Assembly: GCA_937958885.1 (NCBI GenBank)
Contig: CALGMT010000024.1
Span: 1-41,060 of the forward strand
Direction of reading: 5' to 3'
Source: an uncultured bacterium
GTDB lineage: Bacteria > Verrucomicrobiota > Kiritimatiellia > CAIVKH01
DNA length: 41,060 nt
Of this stretch, positions 1-8,618 are shown piece after piece. The notes under the pieces are model-generated. The model worked only from the letters and a program-made list of their open reading frames with translations, made no database searches and was not told where the DNA came from. The position numbers and the translations under genes are program-made. How positions within the stretch are numbered: the first letter of the stretch is position 1; each line of letters starts with the position of its first letter.

Positions 1-1429
1 TGGCGTAGAGGTTGTTCAGGCACACAGCCACGTCGTCGGCGTGGCGATCGCGGGCGCAGAAGATGATCGTCTTCTGCTCCGGGCCGCCGGTCTCCAGCAA
101 GTACTTGAAGAGGTCCCGGCACATGGCCAGCACGCGATCCGGCAGCAGGACGCGATCCTCGAAGTCGGTCCTGACATAATACTGCTCCAGCTGTTCGCGC
201 ACGACCGGCAATCCGGTAATGGCATCCTTGGGATTTCGAGCGATGATGTCCTCAATGGTGATCCCCGTGTCGTCGAGGTTGACGCGGCCTTTTTGGATTT
301 CGCAGGCGGCGAGGTAGCCGTCCTCGATCGCCTGTGCCATGTCGTACTCATAAACCGGCTCGCCGAAGTAAGAGATGTTGTTGGCGGTGATCTCGGCGTC
401 CTGCCTGGCCTCGGTGGTCGCTTCCTTGCATTCGAGCCGGCGCGGCGTGGCGGTCAGGCCGATCTGGACGGCGTTTCTGTTGCGTGTGAGCACCTGCGAC
501 CACTTGCCCCACGCCGAACGATGGCACTCGTCGATGACGACGTGGGTGAAGTAGTCCTCGGGATAAAACGTGGTCAGGAAGTTGGCGTCGCCGTTGTCGT
601 TCTCCACGCCGAGGGTCTGGTACGTCGCGATGTGAATACGGGCGTTCTTGGCGTTGTTCGTTCCATCGGGCCTGCGAAACACCTCAGCCGCGTCGGAGCC
701 GAAGACGTTCTGGAATGCCTTGACGGCCTGAGTGCGAAGTTCGTCGCGGTCGCAGACGAACAGGGCGCGGGTGAGTTGACCGGCATCCGATATTCGTTTG
801 AGCAGGTTGACGGCGATGAAGGTCTTTCCGCAACCCGTGGCCATGGAGAGCAACGCCCGTCTGGGCTGCTGGGCCGCCGCACACCCGGCGATCTTCTCCA
901 TGACGGCTCGAATTGCGGCGTCCTGGTAGTAACGCCGGGCGCCTTCGCCGCCGGGGTAGGGTTGGAGCAGGGGGCGGGCGTCCGGCGATTCGAGGGTAAA
1001 GCCCATCCCTTTTTCATATCGTGCGCGAAGCTCGGCTGGCGTGGGAAACTCAGAGATTGGCTTTGGGTTGGAGGTCAGACCGGTGAAGCAGTCGAATTCG
1101 ACGAACTGATGGCCGTTGGACGAGAAGACAAAGCGGACGTTGAGTCGCTTGCATTCGGAGTAGCCCTTGGCCTGGTCCAGACCATGACCAGCCGGAAGGT
1201 TCTCCTTCTTCGCCTCGATCAATGCGAGGGCAACCGGCTGCGTATCGACGTTGACCTTGACGCGGAGAACGTAGTCGATCTTCCCCCGGGAGCGGCGGCG
1301 AGCTTTGCCGTTGACGATTTCGACAGCGCCGGCCGTCTCTTCTCGCCGTATCAGGTCCTCGGTCCAGCCACGCTTATGAATGGCTGGGTCGATGAGCTTC
1401 GCTCGGGTATCGGCTTCGCTAAGATTCAT
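1..1429 (-). CDS. hsdR: Type I restriction enzyme R (HsdR) subunit, 5' part, cut by the left window edge
   Basis: ATP-dependent DNA translocase and nuclease of a type I restriction-modification system. The reading frame starts at ATG 1429 and stays open to base 1, giving about 476 residues; the 3' end is outside the window. The N-terminal nuclease domain shows D52 and the E72-x-K74 pair of a PD-(D/E)xK fold (IEAKKE). The helicase part shows Walker A MATGCGKT with K202, a DEAD-box variant DECH at 300-303, and motif III TATP about 30 residues later. The order nuclease then SF2 helicase is that of HsdR. The methylase and specificity genes are not in the window and would be expected further left. 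A 469-codon frame lies antisense to it and is a shadow. The family call is firm; whether the gene is intact cannot be seen. Confidence 0.93.
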   Translation of the reverse strand, partial: MNLSEADTRAKLIDPAIHKRGWTEDLIRREETAGAVEIVNGKARRRSRGKIDYVLRVKVNVDTQPVALALIEAKKENLPAGHGLDQAKGYSECKRLNVRFVFSSNGHQFVEFDCFTGLTSNPKPISEFPTPAELRARYEKGMGFTLESPDARPLLQPYPGGEGARRYYQDAAIRAVMEKIAGCAAAQQPRRALLSMATGCGKTFIAVNLLKRISDAGQLTRALFVCDRDELRTQAVKAFQNVFGSDAAEVFRRPDGTNNAKNARIHIATYQTLGVENDNGDANFLTTFYPEDYFTHVVIDECHRSAWGKWSQVLTRNRNAVQIGLTATPRRLECKEATTEARQDAEITANNISYFGEPVYEYDMAQAIEDGYLAACEIQKGRVNLDDTGITIEDIIARNPKDAITGLPVVREQLEQYYVRTDFEDRVLLPDRVLAMCRDLFKYLLETGGPEQKTIIFCARDRHADDVAVCLNNLYA

Positions 1430-1794
1430 TCCGCATCTGATTCAATTTGAGCACGGTGCTTCACCTACACTTATCAGATCGGCAAAAGCGGTCTGGGAAG
1501 CGCGTATGGGGTCCGATTGTGTCTCAAGGGGTCTTTTGTTTCAAGCGGACGGAAATCCTGACCCTGATGACGGATTTGCGGGCTCCTGCGGCGATCGGCT
1601 CCCTTGTCCATACGCCGAAACCCCTTTCAAAACCAAGGGTGGCGAAACGCTTCGTGCGCGGGCGATCGATTGTGAACGCGCGTAAATGGCCGGAAATGGT
1701 GTGTTCTGTCCGGATGTAGTTGTCTGCGTGGGGGAAGAGTTTATGATGTGCTTAAACACCGCGGTTTGGTTCCGCGCGGCGAAAGGCGATCTGT
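1430..1794. other. 365-nt intergenic region between divergent hsdR and the cytidylate-kinase-like gene
   Basis: No convincing gene is present. Short frames here have no SD, family motif or coherent composition. The right end holds a plausible sigma-70-type promoter, listed separately. The left end must hold the leader of hsdR, but I could not assign its promoter. The segment is less GC-rich than its neighbours, as expected for a divergent promoter region. Confidence 0.6.
1720..1747 (+). promoter_or_regulatory. Putative sigma-70-type promoter of the cytidylate-kinase-like gene
   Basis: TTGTCT at 1720-1725 and TATGAT at 1742-1747 are separated by 16 bp, five of six matches to the -10 consensus. 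A start near 1754 would give a leader of about 40 nt that contains an AAAGG Shine-Dalgarno at 1782-1786, eight bases before the ATG at 1795. Assigned from sequence match only. Confidence 0.5.
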
Positions 1795-2511
1795 ATGAAT
1801 CACGCGGCGATTATCCGACAGTACCTGCGCGAGCGGCGCGACGAAGAGTTCGTTGCCGATGCTTATCCGTTTGTGACCATCTCCCGCGAGGCCGGGGCGG
1901 GCGGGCACACGCTGGCCCGCGAAATCCTCCGCAAGCTCGAACAAGTCCAACCGGGCGATTTTTCAGAAGGCTGGGAGGTCTTCGACCACAAGCTGTGCGC
2001 GCTGATCGCGGAGGACGAAAAACTCGGCGTCTCGTTTGACCAGTTGCTCACCGAGGAATATCGGTCGGAAGTGGGGCAGGTCGTCCAGGAACTGATCGAG
2101 CAGCGGGCCAAACAGTACGCGCTGTACACCCGCGTATTTGAAATCGTCCGCATGCTGGCGACGCTGGGCAAGTGCGTCATCGTCGGCCGCGCCGGCATGT
2201 GCGTTACCGCGGATATGCCGCTGGGCGTCCATGTCCGCCTCGTGGCCCCGGAGCCCGTTCGCGTGAAACGCATGATGAAATTGCTCGATGTGGGCGAGGA
2301 GGAGGCCCTTCGCAAAATGCGCGAGCAGGACCGGGACCGACACCGGCTCGTAAAGGATTTCTTCGGCAAGAACATCGATGATCCGCTGCTCTACGATGCC
2401 GTGCTGAACACCGACCGCCTCGCCATTCCAGAGATCGCGGAGGTGGTTGCGCGCATGGTGGTTCAAAAAATGGCGCGCTTCCGCAAGGCTGTCGCCAGCC
2501 GCCGCGCTTGA
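1795..2511 (+). CDS. Cytidylate-kinase-like family protein
   Basis: 238 residues. Near the N-terminus the segment VTISREAGAGGHTLAREI (residues 27-44) is the modified P-loop typical of the cytidylate-kinase-like family (Pfam PF13189 type). It is followed by a helical middle region, a second conserved strand VIVGRAG near residue 127, and a lid-like basic stretch REQDRDRHRLVKDFF near 185-200. Family members are predicted nucleoside-monophosphate kinases, but the physiological substrate is usually unknown, and the canonical CMP kinase (Cmk) is a different protein. Start: ATG with AAAGG eight bases upstream. It precedes the siroheme reductase gene by 57 nt with its own promoter candidate in between, so co-transcription is uncertain. 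Confidence 0.8.
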   Translation: MNHAAIIRQYLRERRDEEFVADAYPFVTISREAGAGGHTLAREILRKLEQVQPGDFSEGWEVFDHKLCALIAEDEKLGVSFDQLLTEEYRSEVGQVVQELIEQRAKQYALYTRVFEIVRMLATLGKCVIVGRAGMCVTADMPLGVHVRLVAPEPVRVKRMMKLLDVGEEEALRKMREQDRDRHRLVKDFFGKNIDDPLLYDAVLNTDRLAIPEIAEVVARMVVQKMARFRKAVASRRA

Positions 2512-2536
2512 TTCGCGCGCGGTGACGCTTTAAACT
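2508..2536 (+). promoter_or_regulatory. Putative promoter of the siroheme reductase operon
   Basis: TTGATT at 2508-2513, a 17-bp spacer and TAAACT at 2531-2536, each four of six matches to consensus. It overlaps the stop codon of the upstream gene and lies 32 bp before the ATG at 2569. A GAGGAG purine run occurs in the leader. Weak but correctly spaced; the two genes could equally be read from upstream. Confidence 0.35.
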
Positions 2537-2568
2537 GACGTGTTTATTGAGGAGCCTTCGAACCACCC

Positions 2569-4257
2569 ATGCCGGCTAAACCCGATCTTATTCCGGTCGA
2601 GCGCGACAAGCTGACCATCAATCCCGATTTCGACTTCAAGAACGATATCGCCGCGCGTCCGTTCGAGGACCTGCGCACGAACGAAATCGGGATGTTCAAG
2701 TGGACCGGCATCTACCACCAGCTCCAAAAGGGCTTTTTCATGATGCGCCTGCGCATCCCCGGCGGACTGGTCACAGCCGACCAGATGGACCGTATCGCGG
2801 ATGTCGCCGCAAAATACGCGCAGGATCAAATCTGCATCACCACACGCATGACGGTGCAGTTTCACTGGCTCCGCAAAGAGGACCTTTACAAGGTGCTCGA
2901 AGAGCTGGCTGAGGTCGGGCTCGACTCGAAGAACGCCTGCGGCGATGTCACGCGCAACATTGTGACCTGCCCGCTTCAGGGTGTTTGCCCGCACGAGGTG
3001 AAGGACGTGCGCCCGATGATGCTGGCCATCGCCAACGATCACGAAATCCGCGACGAACAGCGCAACCTCCCGCGCAAGCACAAGCTCAGCGTGAACGGTT
3101 GCGGCCGCGCGTGCGGACAGACGCTGATGAACTGCCAGTCCTGGCATCCGGTCAAACGCACCCGCGCCGACGGCACGGAAGAGATCGGCTGGAAATACTA
3201 CGCCGGCGGCGGACTCGGCGCGCGGCCCTACATGGCAAAGGCCATCTTCGAATGGGTGCCCGAGGACCTCGTCCTCAAGGTCACGCAGGCGGCGACGGAG
3301 GTCTATCGGCGCACGGGAAACCGCCGTGTGCGCGCATGGGCGCGGCTGAAGGTCGTCGTGGACGAAATGGGCGCACGCGGATTTGGCGAGGCGGTGCTGG
3401 ACGTGATGCGTGAGCGAGGCATTCAAGGGCTCGACGCCATCGAGTTCGCGACGAAGCCGCCCGAGATTGGTGAACTCTTTACCGACGGGCAGGACGTCAT
3501 CCCGCAGCGGCAGGCCGGCTTCAACACGGTCCGCGTGATGATCCTCCGGTCGGAAATGACCTCCGCGCATGCGCGCCAGTTCGCCGCCTGGGCGCGGAAA
3601 TACGGCGACGGCTCGCTGATGCTGACGGCGCGGCAGAACATCCAAATCCGCTTCGTGCCGGATGCGCATGTCGAGCCGCTCCGCGCGGAGATCAAGGCCG
3701 CCGGCTTCGTGACCGACGGCCATGAGCGGCTGCCCGACATGGTCGCGTGCGTCGGCACCACGCAATGCAACCTTGCGGTGTCCGACACGCCGAACACGTA
3801 TCGCCGGCTTTACGATGAACTCGCGTCGGACAAGCCCTTCTGGGAAAAGGTCGGCCAGTTGCGCATCCACATGAACGGCTGCCCGAACTCGTGCGCGCAA
3901 CACTGGATCGCCGATATCGGCCTGCGCGGCATGCGCAAGGAAATGCCGACGGGCAGTGAGGAGGGGTTCACCATCTGCATCGGCGGCGGCTTGTCCGGAC
4001 CGGGCTATATCGGCCAGTCGGTCTGTGACGTACCCGCGAGCGCCGTGGTGCCCACGGTCCGGCGCATGTTGGAGCTGTACTTGGAGCAGCGCGAAAGCCC
4101 GGCCGAAACGTTCGGCGCCTACGCGCGCCGCATCGGCGCCGCGCGCATGGCCGAAATGCTCGGCGTGCCGCTCGCGCCGCCCGAGCCGGTCAACGAGCGC
4201 AATCTCAAAATGCAGCGCGTGTTCGACGAGGCGATGAGCGAGACGTCGCCATGGTAA
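2569..4257 (+). CDS. Siroheme [4Fe-4S] nitrite/sulfite reductase (ferredoxin type)
   Basis: 562 residues, the usual length of ferredoxin-dependent nitrite or sulfite reductases, which carry out the six-electron reduction of nitrite to ammonia or sulfite to sulfide in the cytosol. The cofactor-binding cysteines are all present: C394-x5-C400 (CVGTTQC) and C438-x3-C442 (NGCPNSC). Both ferredoxin-like half repeats can be seen (ITTRMTVQFHWL near residue 90 and LTARQNIQIRFV near 345). Substrate cannot be decided from motifs alone. No nitrate reductase or nitrate/nitrite transporter is nearby, while cysC occurs elsewhere in the window, so sulfite is my slight preference. It overlaps the next gene by 7 nt (ATGGTAA), which encodes a likely electron donor. 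Confidence 0.9.
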   Translation: MPAKPDLIPVERDKLTINPDFDFKNDIAARPFEDLRTNEIGMFKWTGIYHQLQKGFFMMRLRIPGGLVTADQMDRIADVAAKYAQDQICITTRMTVQFHWLRKEDLYKVLEELAEVGLDSKNACGDVTRNIVTCPLQGVCPHEVKDVRPMMLAIANDHEIRDEQRNLPRKHKLSVNGCGRACGQTLMNCQSWHPVKRTRADGTEEIGWKYYAGGGLGARPYMAKAIFEWVPEDLVLKVTQAATEVYRRTGNRRVRAWARLKVVVDEMGARGFGEAVLDVMRERGIQGLDAIEFATKPPEIGELFTDGQDVIPQRQAGFNTVRVMILRSEMTSAHARQFAAWARKYGDGSLMLTARQNIQIRFVPDAHVEPLRAEIKAAGFVTDGHERLPDMVACVGTTQCNLAVSDTPNTYRRLYDELASDKPFWEKVGQLRIHMNGCPNSCAQHWIADIGLRGMRKEMPTGSEEGFTICIGGGLSGPGYIGQSVCDVPASAVVPTVRRMLELYLEQRESPAETFGAYARRIGAARMAEMLGVPLAPPEPVNERNLKMQRVFDEAMSETSPW

Positions 4258-6662
4258 TCGACATCGAAAAACAGATCCGCGAAGCCGAGTGGTTGATCGG
4301 CGTCAGCAAGTTCGATGATGCGATCGAGGCGCTGCGAACGCCCGACGCGCCGAACGACGCGCGCCGCTGCGCGATGCTCGCGAAGGCCTACCACGCACGC
4401 GGCGACACGCGCGGCGATGTGTATTCCAGCCACTATTTCGCGCTGCGCGCGATGGAGCTCGGCAGCACGGATGCGCAACTGCCCGGCATCGCCGGCATCG
4501 CCGCGTTCAAGAAGGAGCGCTACGCCGAGGCGGTCAAATGGCTGAAGCAATACGTGCGCGAGGAATCGGGCCACGCCTCGCATCACCTGCTCGGCGTTGC
4601 ACTGCTGAACAACGGCCAGGCCGCGGAAGCCATCCCGCATCTCAAGCGCGCGGTGGAACTCGCGCCGAAGCGCACCGACTATGCGGAGGCGCTTGCGCGC
4701 GCGGAGTCTGCGCAACACGCCGCGCCCCGGACGTGGACGAAGGCCCCGCACGGACTCGGCGGGCCGAACGATATTCGCCCGCTCGGCGTGCCCACGCCCT
4801 ATCGCAGCAACGCCGTTTCCACGCTGCGCGGGATCGGAACCCACGCCAAGGACCACTACTGGCTCGAGAAAAACATCCCCTGCCAGAAAGCCTGTCCCGC
4901 CGGCACGGATATTCCCGGCTACCTCGCGGCGATCTATCGCGGCGACTACGATCTGGCCTACAAGATCAACCTGCACGACAACGTCTTCCCCGCCGTGCTC
5001 GGCCGCGTCTGTTCGCGTCCGTGCGAGAGCGAGTGCCGGCACGGCTGGCAGGGACTCGGCGAGCCGGTCGCGATCTGCTTTTCGAAACGATCCGCCGCGG
5101 ACTTCAAGACCCAGGGCCTCGTCGTCATGGACCCGTGGTTCCCGAAGACGGGCAAAAAAGTTGCCGTCGTCGGCGCGGGCGTGGCGGGTCTGGCCGCGGC
5201 GCGCAACCTCGCGCTGATGGGCCACGACGTCACGGTGTACGAAAAGCACGACAAGCCCGGCGGCATGATGAACCAGGGCATCCCCGAGTTCCGATTGCCG
5301 CGGGACATCATTGACCGCGAGATCGAACAAATACGGCGACAAGGCGTGAACATCGTCTGCAACGCGCCGGTAGGACCCGATCTCCCGCTCGAAAAACTGG
5401 TCGATGAAAACGACGCCGTCATTCTCGCCGCAGGCACACTGCGCCCCAATCTGCTGAACCTGCCCGGCGCCGATCTCCAAGGGATCCGGCACGGCCTCGC
5501 ATTCCTGCTCGAGGCGAACGAGCTGCGCAAGGCGGACATCGGCGAGCACATCGTCGTGATCGGCGGCGGCTTCACCGCGATGGACTGCGCGCGCACGGCC
5601 GCGCGACTCGGCGTGCAGACGGTCGAGCTCGAGTTGGAGACTACCGAAAAAGGCGAGCCGGTGATCATGAAGCCCAAGGGCGAGTCGGTAAAGGTGCTCT
5701 ACCGCCGCTCGCAAGCCGAAATGCTGATCACACCCGGCGAGCTGGAGGAACTGACCCACGAGGGCATACCGATGCACTTCATGGTCAGTCCGAAAGCCTT
5801 TATCGGCGATGCGAGCGGCCGCGTGAAGGCGATGCGATTTGTCCGTACCCAGCTCAGCGATCCCGATGCGAGCGGCCGCCGAAAACCGGTCGAAGTGGCC
5901 GGTTCTGAATTTGAAATTCCCGCCGACACGGTGCTCCTCGCCACCGGCCAATTCCCCGGCACGGACTGGATTGAAGGCGCCCTGCGGGAAAAACTGGTCG
6001 ACAAAGACGAGTGGTTGTTGAGCGGACGCAAGCATCACACGGCCATCGATAAGGTATTCGTCGCCGGCGACTTCGCCACCGGCGCCAGCTCGCTGATTCA
6101 GGCCATTGCGCATGCGAAAGATACCGCGCGCCATGTGGACCGCTTCCTGATGGGCGAAGACCGGCTCCAGGATGTCGCGCTGGTAGAAGATGTGCAGCAG
6201 ACCGGACGCATTCGCGAAATGGATTACGTCAATCGCCAGCCGATGCCGATGATCCCGCTCGAGCGCCGCTCGCTGACCGCGGAGGTGGAGACCGGCTACG
6301 ACCCCGCGCTCGCGACGGACGAAACGCAGCGCTGCTATCTCTGCCATTTCAAATATGAAATTGATCCCGACAAGTGCATCTACTGCGACTGGTGCCTCAA
6401 AGCCAAACCGCGCCCCGACTGCATTGTCAAAGTCAGCGACCTGATCTACGACAGCCATGACCGGATCGTCGGCTACACGCGCGCGAAAAGCAGCGAGACG
6501 ACCAAGCTCATCTGGATCAACCAGGCCGATTGCATACGCTGCGGCGCCTGCGTGGACGCCTGTCCGGTCGATGCCATCAGCATCCAGCGCGTCAGCAAAC
6601 GAACCATGCGTGCTGTCGATCAGGCCATGACGGTGGATCTCCCGATCCGGTTCGAGGTCTAA
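4251..6662 (+). CDS. TPR-GltD-type FAD/NAD(P)H oxidoreductase-ferredoxin fusion
   Basis: 803 residues with three parts. Residues 1 to about 155 are helical, TPR-like repeats. Residues 205-640 match the small subunit of glutamate synthase and its relatives: an N-terminal Fe-S domain with C211, C215, C254, C258 and C262, an FAD loop G308-x-G310-xx-G313, and a second dinucleotide loop IVVIGGGFTAMDCAR near 430, ending with LLATGQFPGTDW. Residues 700-785 are a two-cluster ferredoxin with CxxCxxC at 709-715 and C761-xx-C764-xx-C767-xxx-C771-P. Electrons can therefore pass from NAD(P)H through FAD to [4Fe-4S] clusters. The 7-nt overlap with the siroheme reductase argues that this is its dedicated donor. 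The TPR extension is unusual for the family and could dock the reductase. The start ATG follows from the overlap. Confidence 0.88.
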   Translation: MVIDIEKQIREAEWLIGVSKFDDAIEALRTPDAPNDARRCAMLAKAYHARGDTRGDVYSSHYFALRAMELGSTDAQLPGIAGIAAFKKERYAEAVKWLKQYVREESGHASHHLLGVALLNNGQAAEAIPHLKRAVELAPKRTDYAEALARAESAQHAAPRTWTKAPHGLGGPNDIRPLGVPTPYRSNAVSTLRGIGTHAKDHYWLEKNIPCQKACPAGTDIPGYLAAIYRGDYDLAYKINLHDNVFPAVLGRVCSRPCESECRHGWQGLGEPVAICFSKRSAADFKTQGLVVMDPWFPKTGKKVAVVGAGVAGLAAARNLALMGHDVTVYEKHDKPGGMMNQGIPEFRLPRDIIDREIEQIRRQGVNIVCNAPVGPDLPLEKLVDENDAVILAAGTLRPNLLNLPGADLQGIRHGLAFLLEANELRKADIGEHIVVIGGGFTAMDCARTAARLGVQTVELELETTEKGEPVIMKPKGESVKVLYRRSQAEMLITPGELEELTHEGIPMHFMVSPKAFIGDASGRVKAMRFVRTQLSDPDASGRRKPVEVAGSEFEIPADTVLLATGQFPGTDWIEGALREKLVDKDEWLLSGRKHHTAIDKVFVAGDFATGASSLIQAIAHAKDTARHVDRFLMGEDRLQDVALVEDVQQTGRIREMDYVNRQPMPMIPLERRSLTAEVETGYDPALATDETQRCYLCHFKYEIDPDKCIYCDWCLKAKPRPDCIVKVSDLIYDSHDRIVGYTRAKSSETTKLIWINQADCIRCGACVDACPVDAISIQRVSKRTMRAVDQAMTVDLPIRFEV

Positions 6663-6729
6663 CCGCGCCGCCGGCTGGTGGCGGGTCTTGATTGAGTACG
6701 CGCGGCGATTCTATAGACTCGCGTTTTCC

Positions 6730-7860
6730 GTGATTGCACCCTGGGCACAAATTGACCTCGCCGCGCTGGACCGCAACGTGCGGGCCATGCGCGCGGCGCT
6801 GGGTCCGCGAACCTCGATCGTGATGGTCGTGAAGGCGAACGCCTACGGCCACGGCCTCACGCCCGTCGCCCGGCAGGCCGCGCGCTCCGGCGTGCGCTGG
6901 TTCGCCGTCGCCTATCTCCACGAAGCGCTCCACGTCCGCGCGGTCTGCGAGGACGCCGAGGTCGTCATCCTCGGCGCGGCGATGCCGGAAGACGTGCGCA
7001 CCCTCATCGAGCATCGGCTCACCCCGATCATGGTCGATGAGGAGCACGGCCGCGCGCTCGCCTCGGCCGCCCGCGCGCGCGGGGCCGTGTTGCGCGCGCA
7101 TCTGAAAATCGATACCGGCATGGGTCGGTTCGGTGTGCCCTGGACTCAAGCTGTCTCCGCCTACGAGCGGCTCGCGCGCGAATCCGGCCTGGAAATTTCC
7201 GGCCTCTGCACGCACTTCGCCTCCGTCGAACCGCGCAAGCCGTCGCTCGGCCCGACGCAAATGGAGCGGTTCCGTGAAATCGACGCCGCAATCGCGCATC
7301 GCGCGGCGACCCCGCTATTCCGCCACGTCTCCAGCAGCCGCGCATTTCTCACCCAGCCGGATTGGGATCTCGACGGCGTGCGGCCCGGCATCGCCGCCTA
7401 CGGCTACGGCGCGCGCGAGCGCGGGATGCGCGTGGAGACCGAACCGCTGCTGCAGTGGCGAACCGGCGTGATGCAGGTCAAGCGCGTGCCCGCCGACTTT
7501 GCCGTCGGCTACTACAGCACCTACGTCACGCCCGCGCCGACTACGCTCGCCACACTGGCCGTCGGCTACGCCGACGGCTATTCCCGAGCCTTGAGCAACA
7601 AGGGGTTTGTGCTTATTGGCGGCAAGCGGTGCGCTGTTGTCGGGCGCGTGAGCATGAACTGGATCACCGCCGATTGCGGGCCCGACGCCGATGTCGCCCC
7701 CGGCGACGAAGCGGTCCTGATCGGCGCGCAGAGCGGCGAATCGATCTGGGCCGACGAACTCGCGCGGCTCGCCCGCACCATTCCCTACGAGATCCTCACG
7801 AACATCCATGCCTCCGTCGAACGGCACTACATCAGCTCGCCAAGTCTTCCGATCCTGTGA
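6730..7860 (+). CDS. alr: Alanine racemase
   Basis: PLP enzyme converting L-alanine to D-alanine for peptidoglycan. From GTG 6730 it has 376 residues, normal for the family. The PLP lysine is K35 in VVKANAYGHG, the second catalytic base is probably Y261 in VGYYSTY, and VGYADGYSR and GRVSMNW follow as in other Alr proteins (MNW replaces the common MDQ). The start is uncertain: GTG 6730 begins right at the conserved WAQIDLAALDRNV strand but has no Shine-Dalgarno, while TTG 6688 would add 14 residues. A TATAGA element at 6712-6717 lies 12 bp before the GTG, so a leaderless transcript is possible. Convergent with nikO; the repeats at 7880-7958 lie in between. Confidence 0.93.
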   Translation: MIAPWAQIDLAALDRNVRAMRAALGPRTSIVMVVKANAYGHGLTPVARQAARSGVRWFAVAYLHEALHVRAVCEDAEVVILGAAMPEDVRTLIEHRLTPIMVDEEHGRALASAARARGAVLRAHLKIDTGMGRFGVPWTQAVSAYERLARESGLEISGLCTHFASVEPRKPSLGPTQMERFREIDAAIAHRAATPLFRHVSSSRAFLTQPDWDLDGVRPGIAAYGYGARERGMRVETEPLLQWRTGVMQVKRVPADFAVGYYSTYVTPAPTTLATLAVGYADGYSRALSNKGFVLIGGKRCAVVGRVSMNWITADCGPDADVAPGDEAVLIGAQSGESIWADELARLARTIPYEILTNIHASVERHYISSPSLPIL

Positions 7861-7879
7861 CCCGCGGGCGGCGAAAAAG

Positions 7880-7958
7880 TTCCATGCTCTGTAAAAACGC
7901 CCGCGAAAAGTTCCATGCTCTGTAAAAACTTTTTTTAACACTTCCATGCTCTGTAAAA
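7880..7958. repeat. Three direct 17-bp repeats with exact 31-bp period
   Basis: TTCCATGCTCTGTAAAA occurs identically at 7880-7896, 7911-7927 and 7942-7958. The start-to-start distance is 31 bp both times, about three helical turns. The first two copies also share flanks (CGAAAA before, AAC after); the third differs outside the core. Each unit is an imperfect dyad (TTCCA-N5-TGTAA, one mismatched pair). The array lies between the convergent alr and nikO, and the third copy overlaps the last codons of nikO, which ends at a TAA at 7935-7937. Candidate binding sites or an intergenic repeat family; function unknown. Confidence 0.9.
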
Positions 7959-8618
7959 TATTTGTTGCGCGCCCGGCGCTCCTGCGCCGAGGCGGATCAC
8001 CCGCGTGGCCAGGCGGGCGATAAGGTCCGCGTCGTGCGTCGCGAACAACAGCGGGATCTTCAGCTCGATCAGGATTTCGAGCAGGCGCGCGCGCGCGGAT
8101 TCGTCGAGGCCCGCGGTCGGCTCGTCAAGCAGCAGCGCACGCGGCTCCATCACGAGCGTCGTCGCCAGCGCGACGATGCGCTTTTCGCCCTCGGACAGCC
8201 GATACGTCGCGCGCCCGGCCAGGTGCGCGATGCCGAGTTGATGGAGAATCGCGCGTGTGCGCGCCTCGACGCGCTCTCGAGGCCAGCCGAGATTGAACGG
8301 GCCGAACGCGACATCCTCATCCACCGTCGTACAAAACAACTGATCGTCTGAATTTTGGAACAACAGGCCCACATGGCGGCGCACCTCCTCGAAGTCCGTC
8401 TCGGTGCGGCGGGGGCGGCCCAACGCGCATATCGCGCCGCGCTGCGGCGCGAGCAGCCCGAGGGCGAGGTGGAGCAGGGTGCTCTTGCCGGATCCGTTCG
8501 GACCGGTGAGCGCGATACGTTCGTCGGGCGCGAGCGCGAGATGGAAGTCGTCAAACAAGGGCGGCCCGCCCGGGTGGGCGAACGCCACGCCGCGAAATTC
8601 AAGGAGCGGTTCGCTCAT
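7935..8618 (-). CDS. nikO: Nickel/cobalt ECF transporter ATPase (NikO/CbiO family)
   Basis: 227 residues from ATG 8618, which overlaps the stop of nikQ as ATGA; longer upstream frames are not needed. ABC ATPase energising the importer. It shows Walker A GPNGSGKST near residue 40, the Q-loop segment LLFQNSDDQLF that is characteristic of energy-coupling-factor ATPases, signature LSEGEKRIVALA, Walker B ALLLDEPTAGLD and switch histidine ATHDADL. The last residues (QQIFYRAWKC) are encoded by sequence running into the 31-bp repeat array, so the natural C-terminus may have been altered by the repeats. Last gene of the nickel operon. Nickel rather than cobalt is inferred from the NikK/NikL partners and the NikR operator. 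Confidence 0.92.
   Translation of the reverse strand: MSEPLLEFRGVAFAHPGGPPLFDDFHLALAPDERIALTGPNGSGKSTLLHLALGLLAPQRGAICALGRPRRTETDFEEVRRHVGLLFQNSDDQLFCTTVDEDVAFGPFNLGWPRERVEARTRAILHQLGIAHLAGRATYRLSEGEKRIVALATTLVMEPRALLLDEPTAGLDESARARLLEILIELKIPLLFATHDADLIARLATRVIRLGAGAPGAQQIFYRAWKC

Noticed and set aside
41-1450. 469-codon plus-strand reading frame
   Set aside because: It is the antisense shadow of hsdR, whose minus-strand frame shows nuclease, Walker A, DECH and TATP motifs in order. The plus-strand product has no family features.
1430-1794. Short plus-strand frames of 90-101 codons
   Set aside because: They have no Shine-Dalgarno, overlap one another in different frames and lack recognisable features.
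2530-3903. 457-codon minus-strand reading frame
   Set aside because: Antisense to the siroheme reductase, which has all cluster cysteines; no independent support.
4119-6458. 779-codon minus-strand reading frame
   Set aside because: Antisense to the TPR-GltD-ferredoxin fusion. Long antisense frames are common in high-GC coding DNA; its composition (His/Arg/Val-rich) is that of a shadow.
2569-6662. Nitrate assimilation operon
   Set aside because: No nitrate reductase, transporter or regulator is present. Nitrite as a substrate of the siroheme enzyme remains possible but is not shown.
7880-7958. CRISPR array
   Set aside because: The repeats are only 17 bp with 14-bp spacers, three copies, and the spacers share sequence; no cas genes are near.
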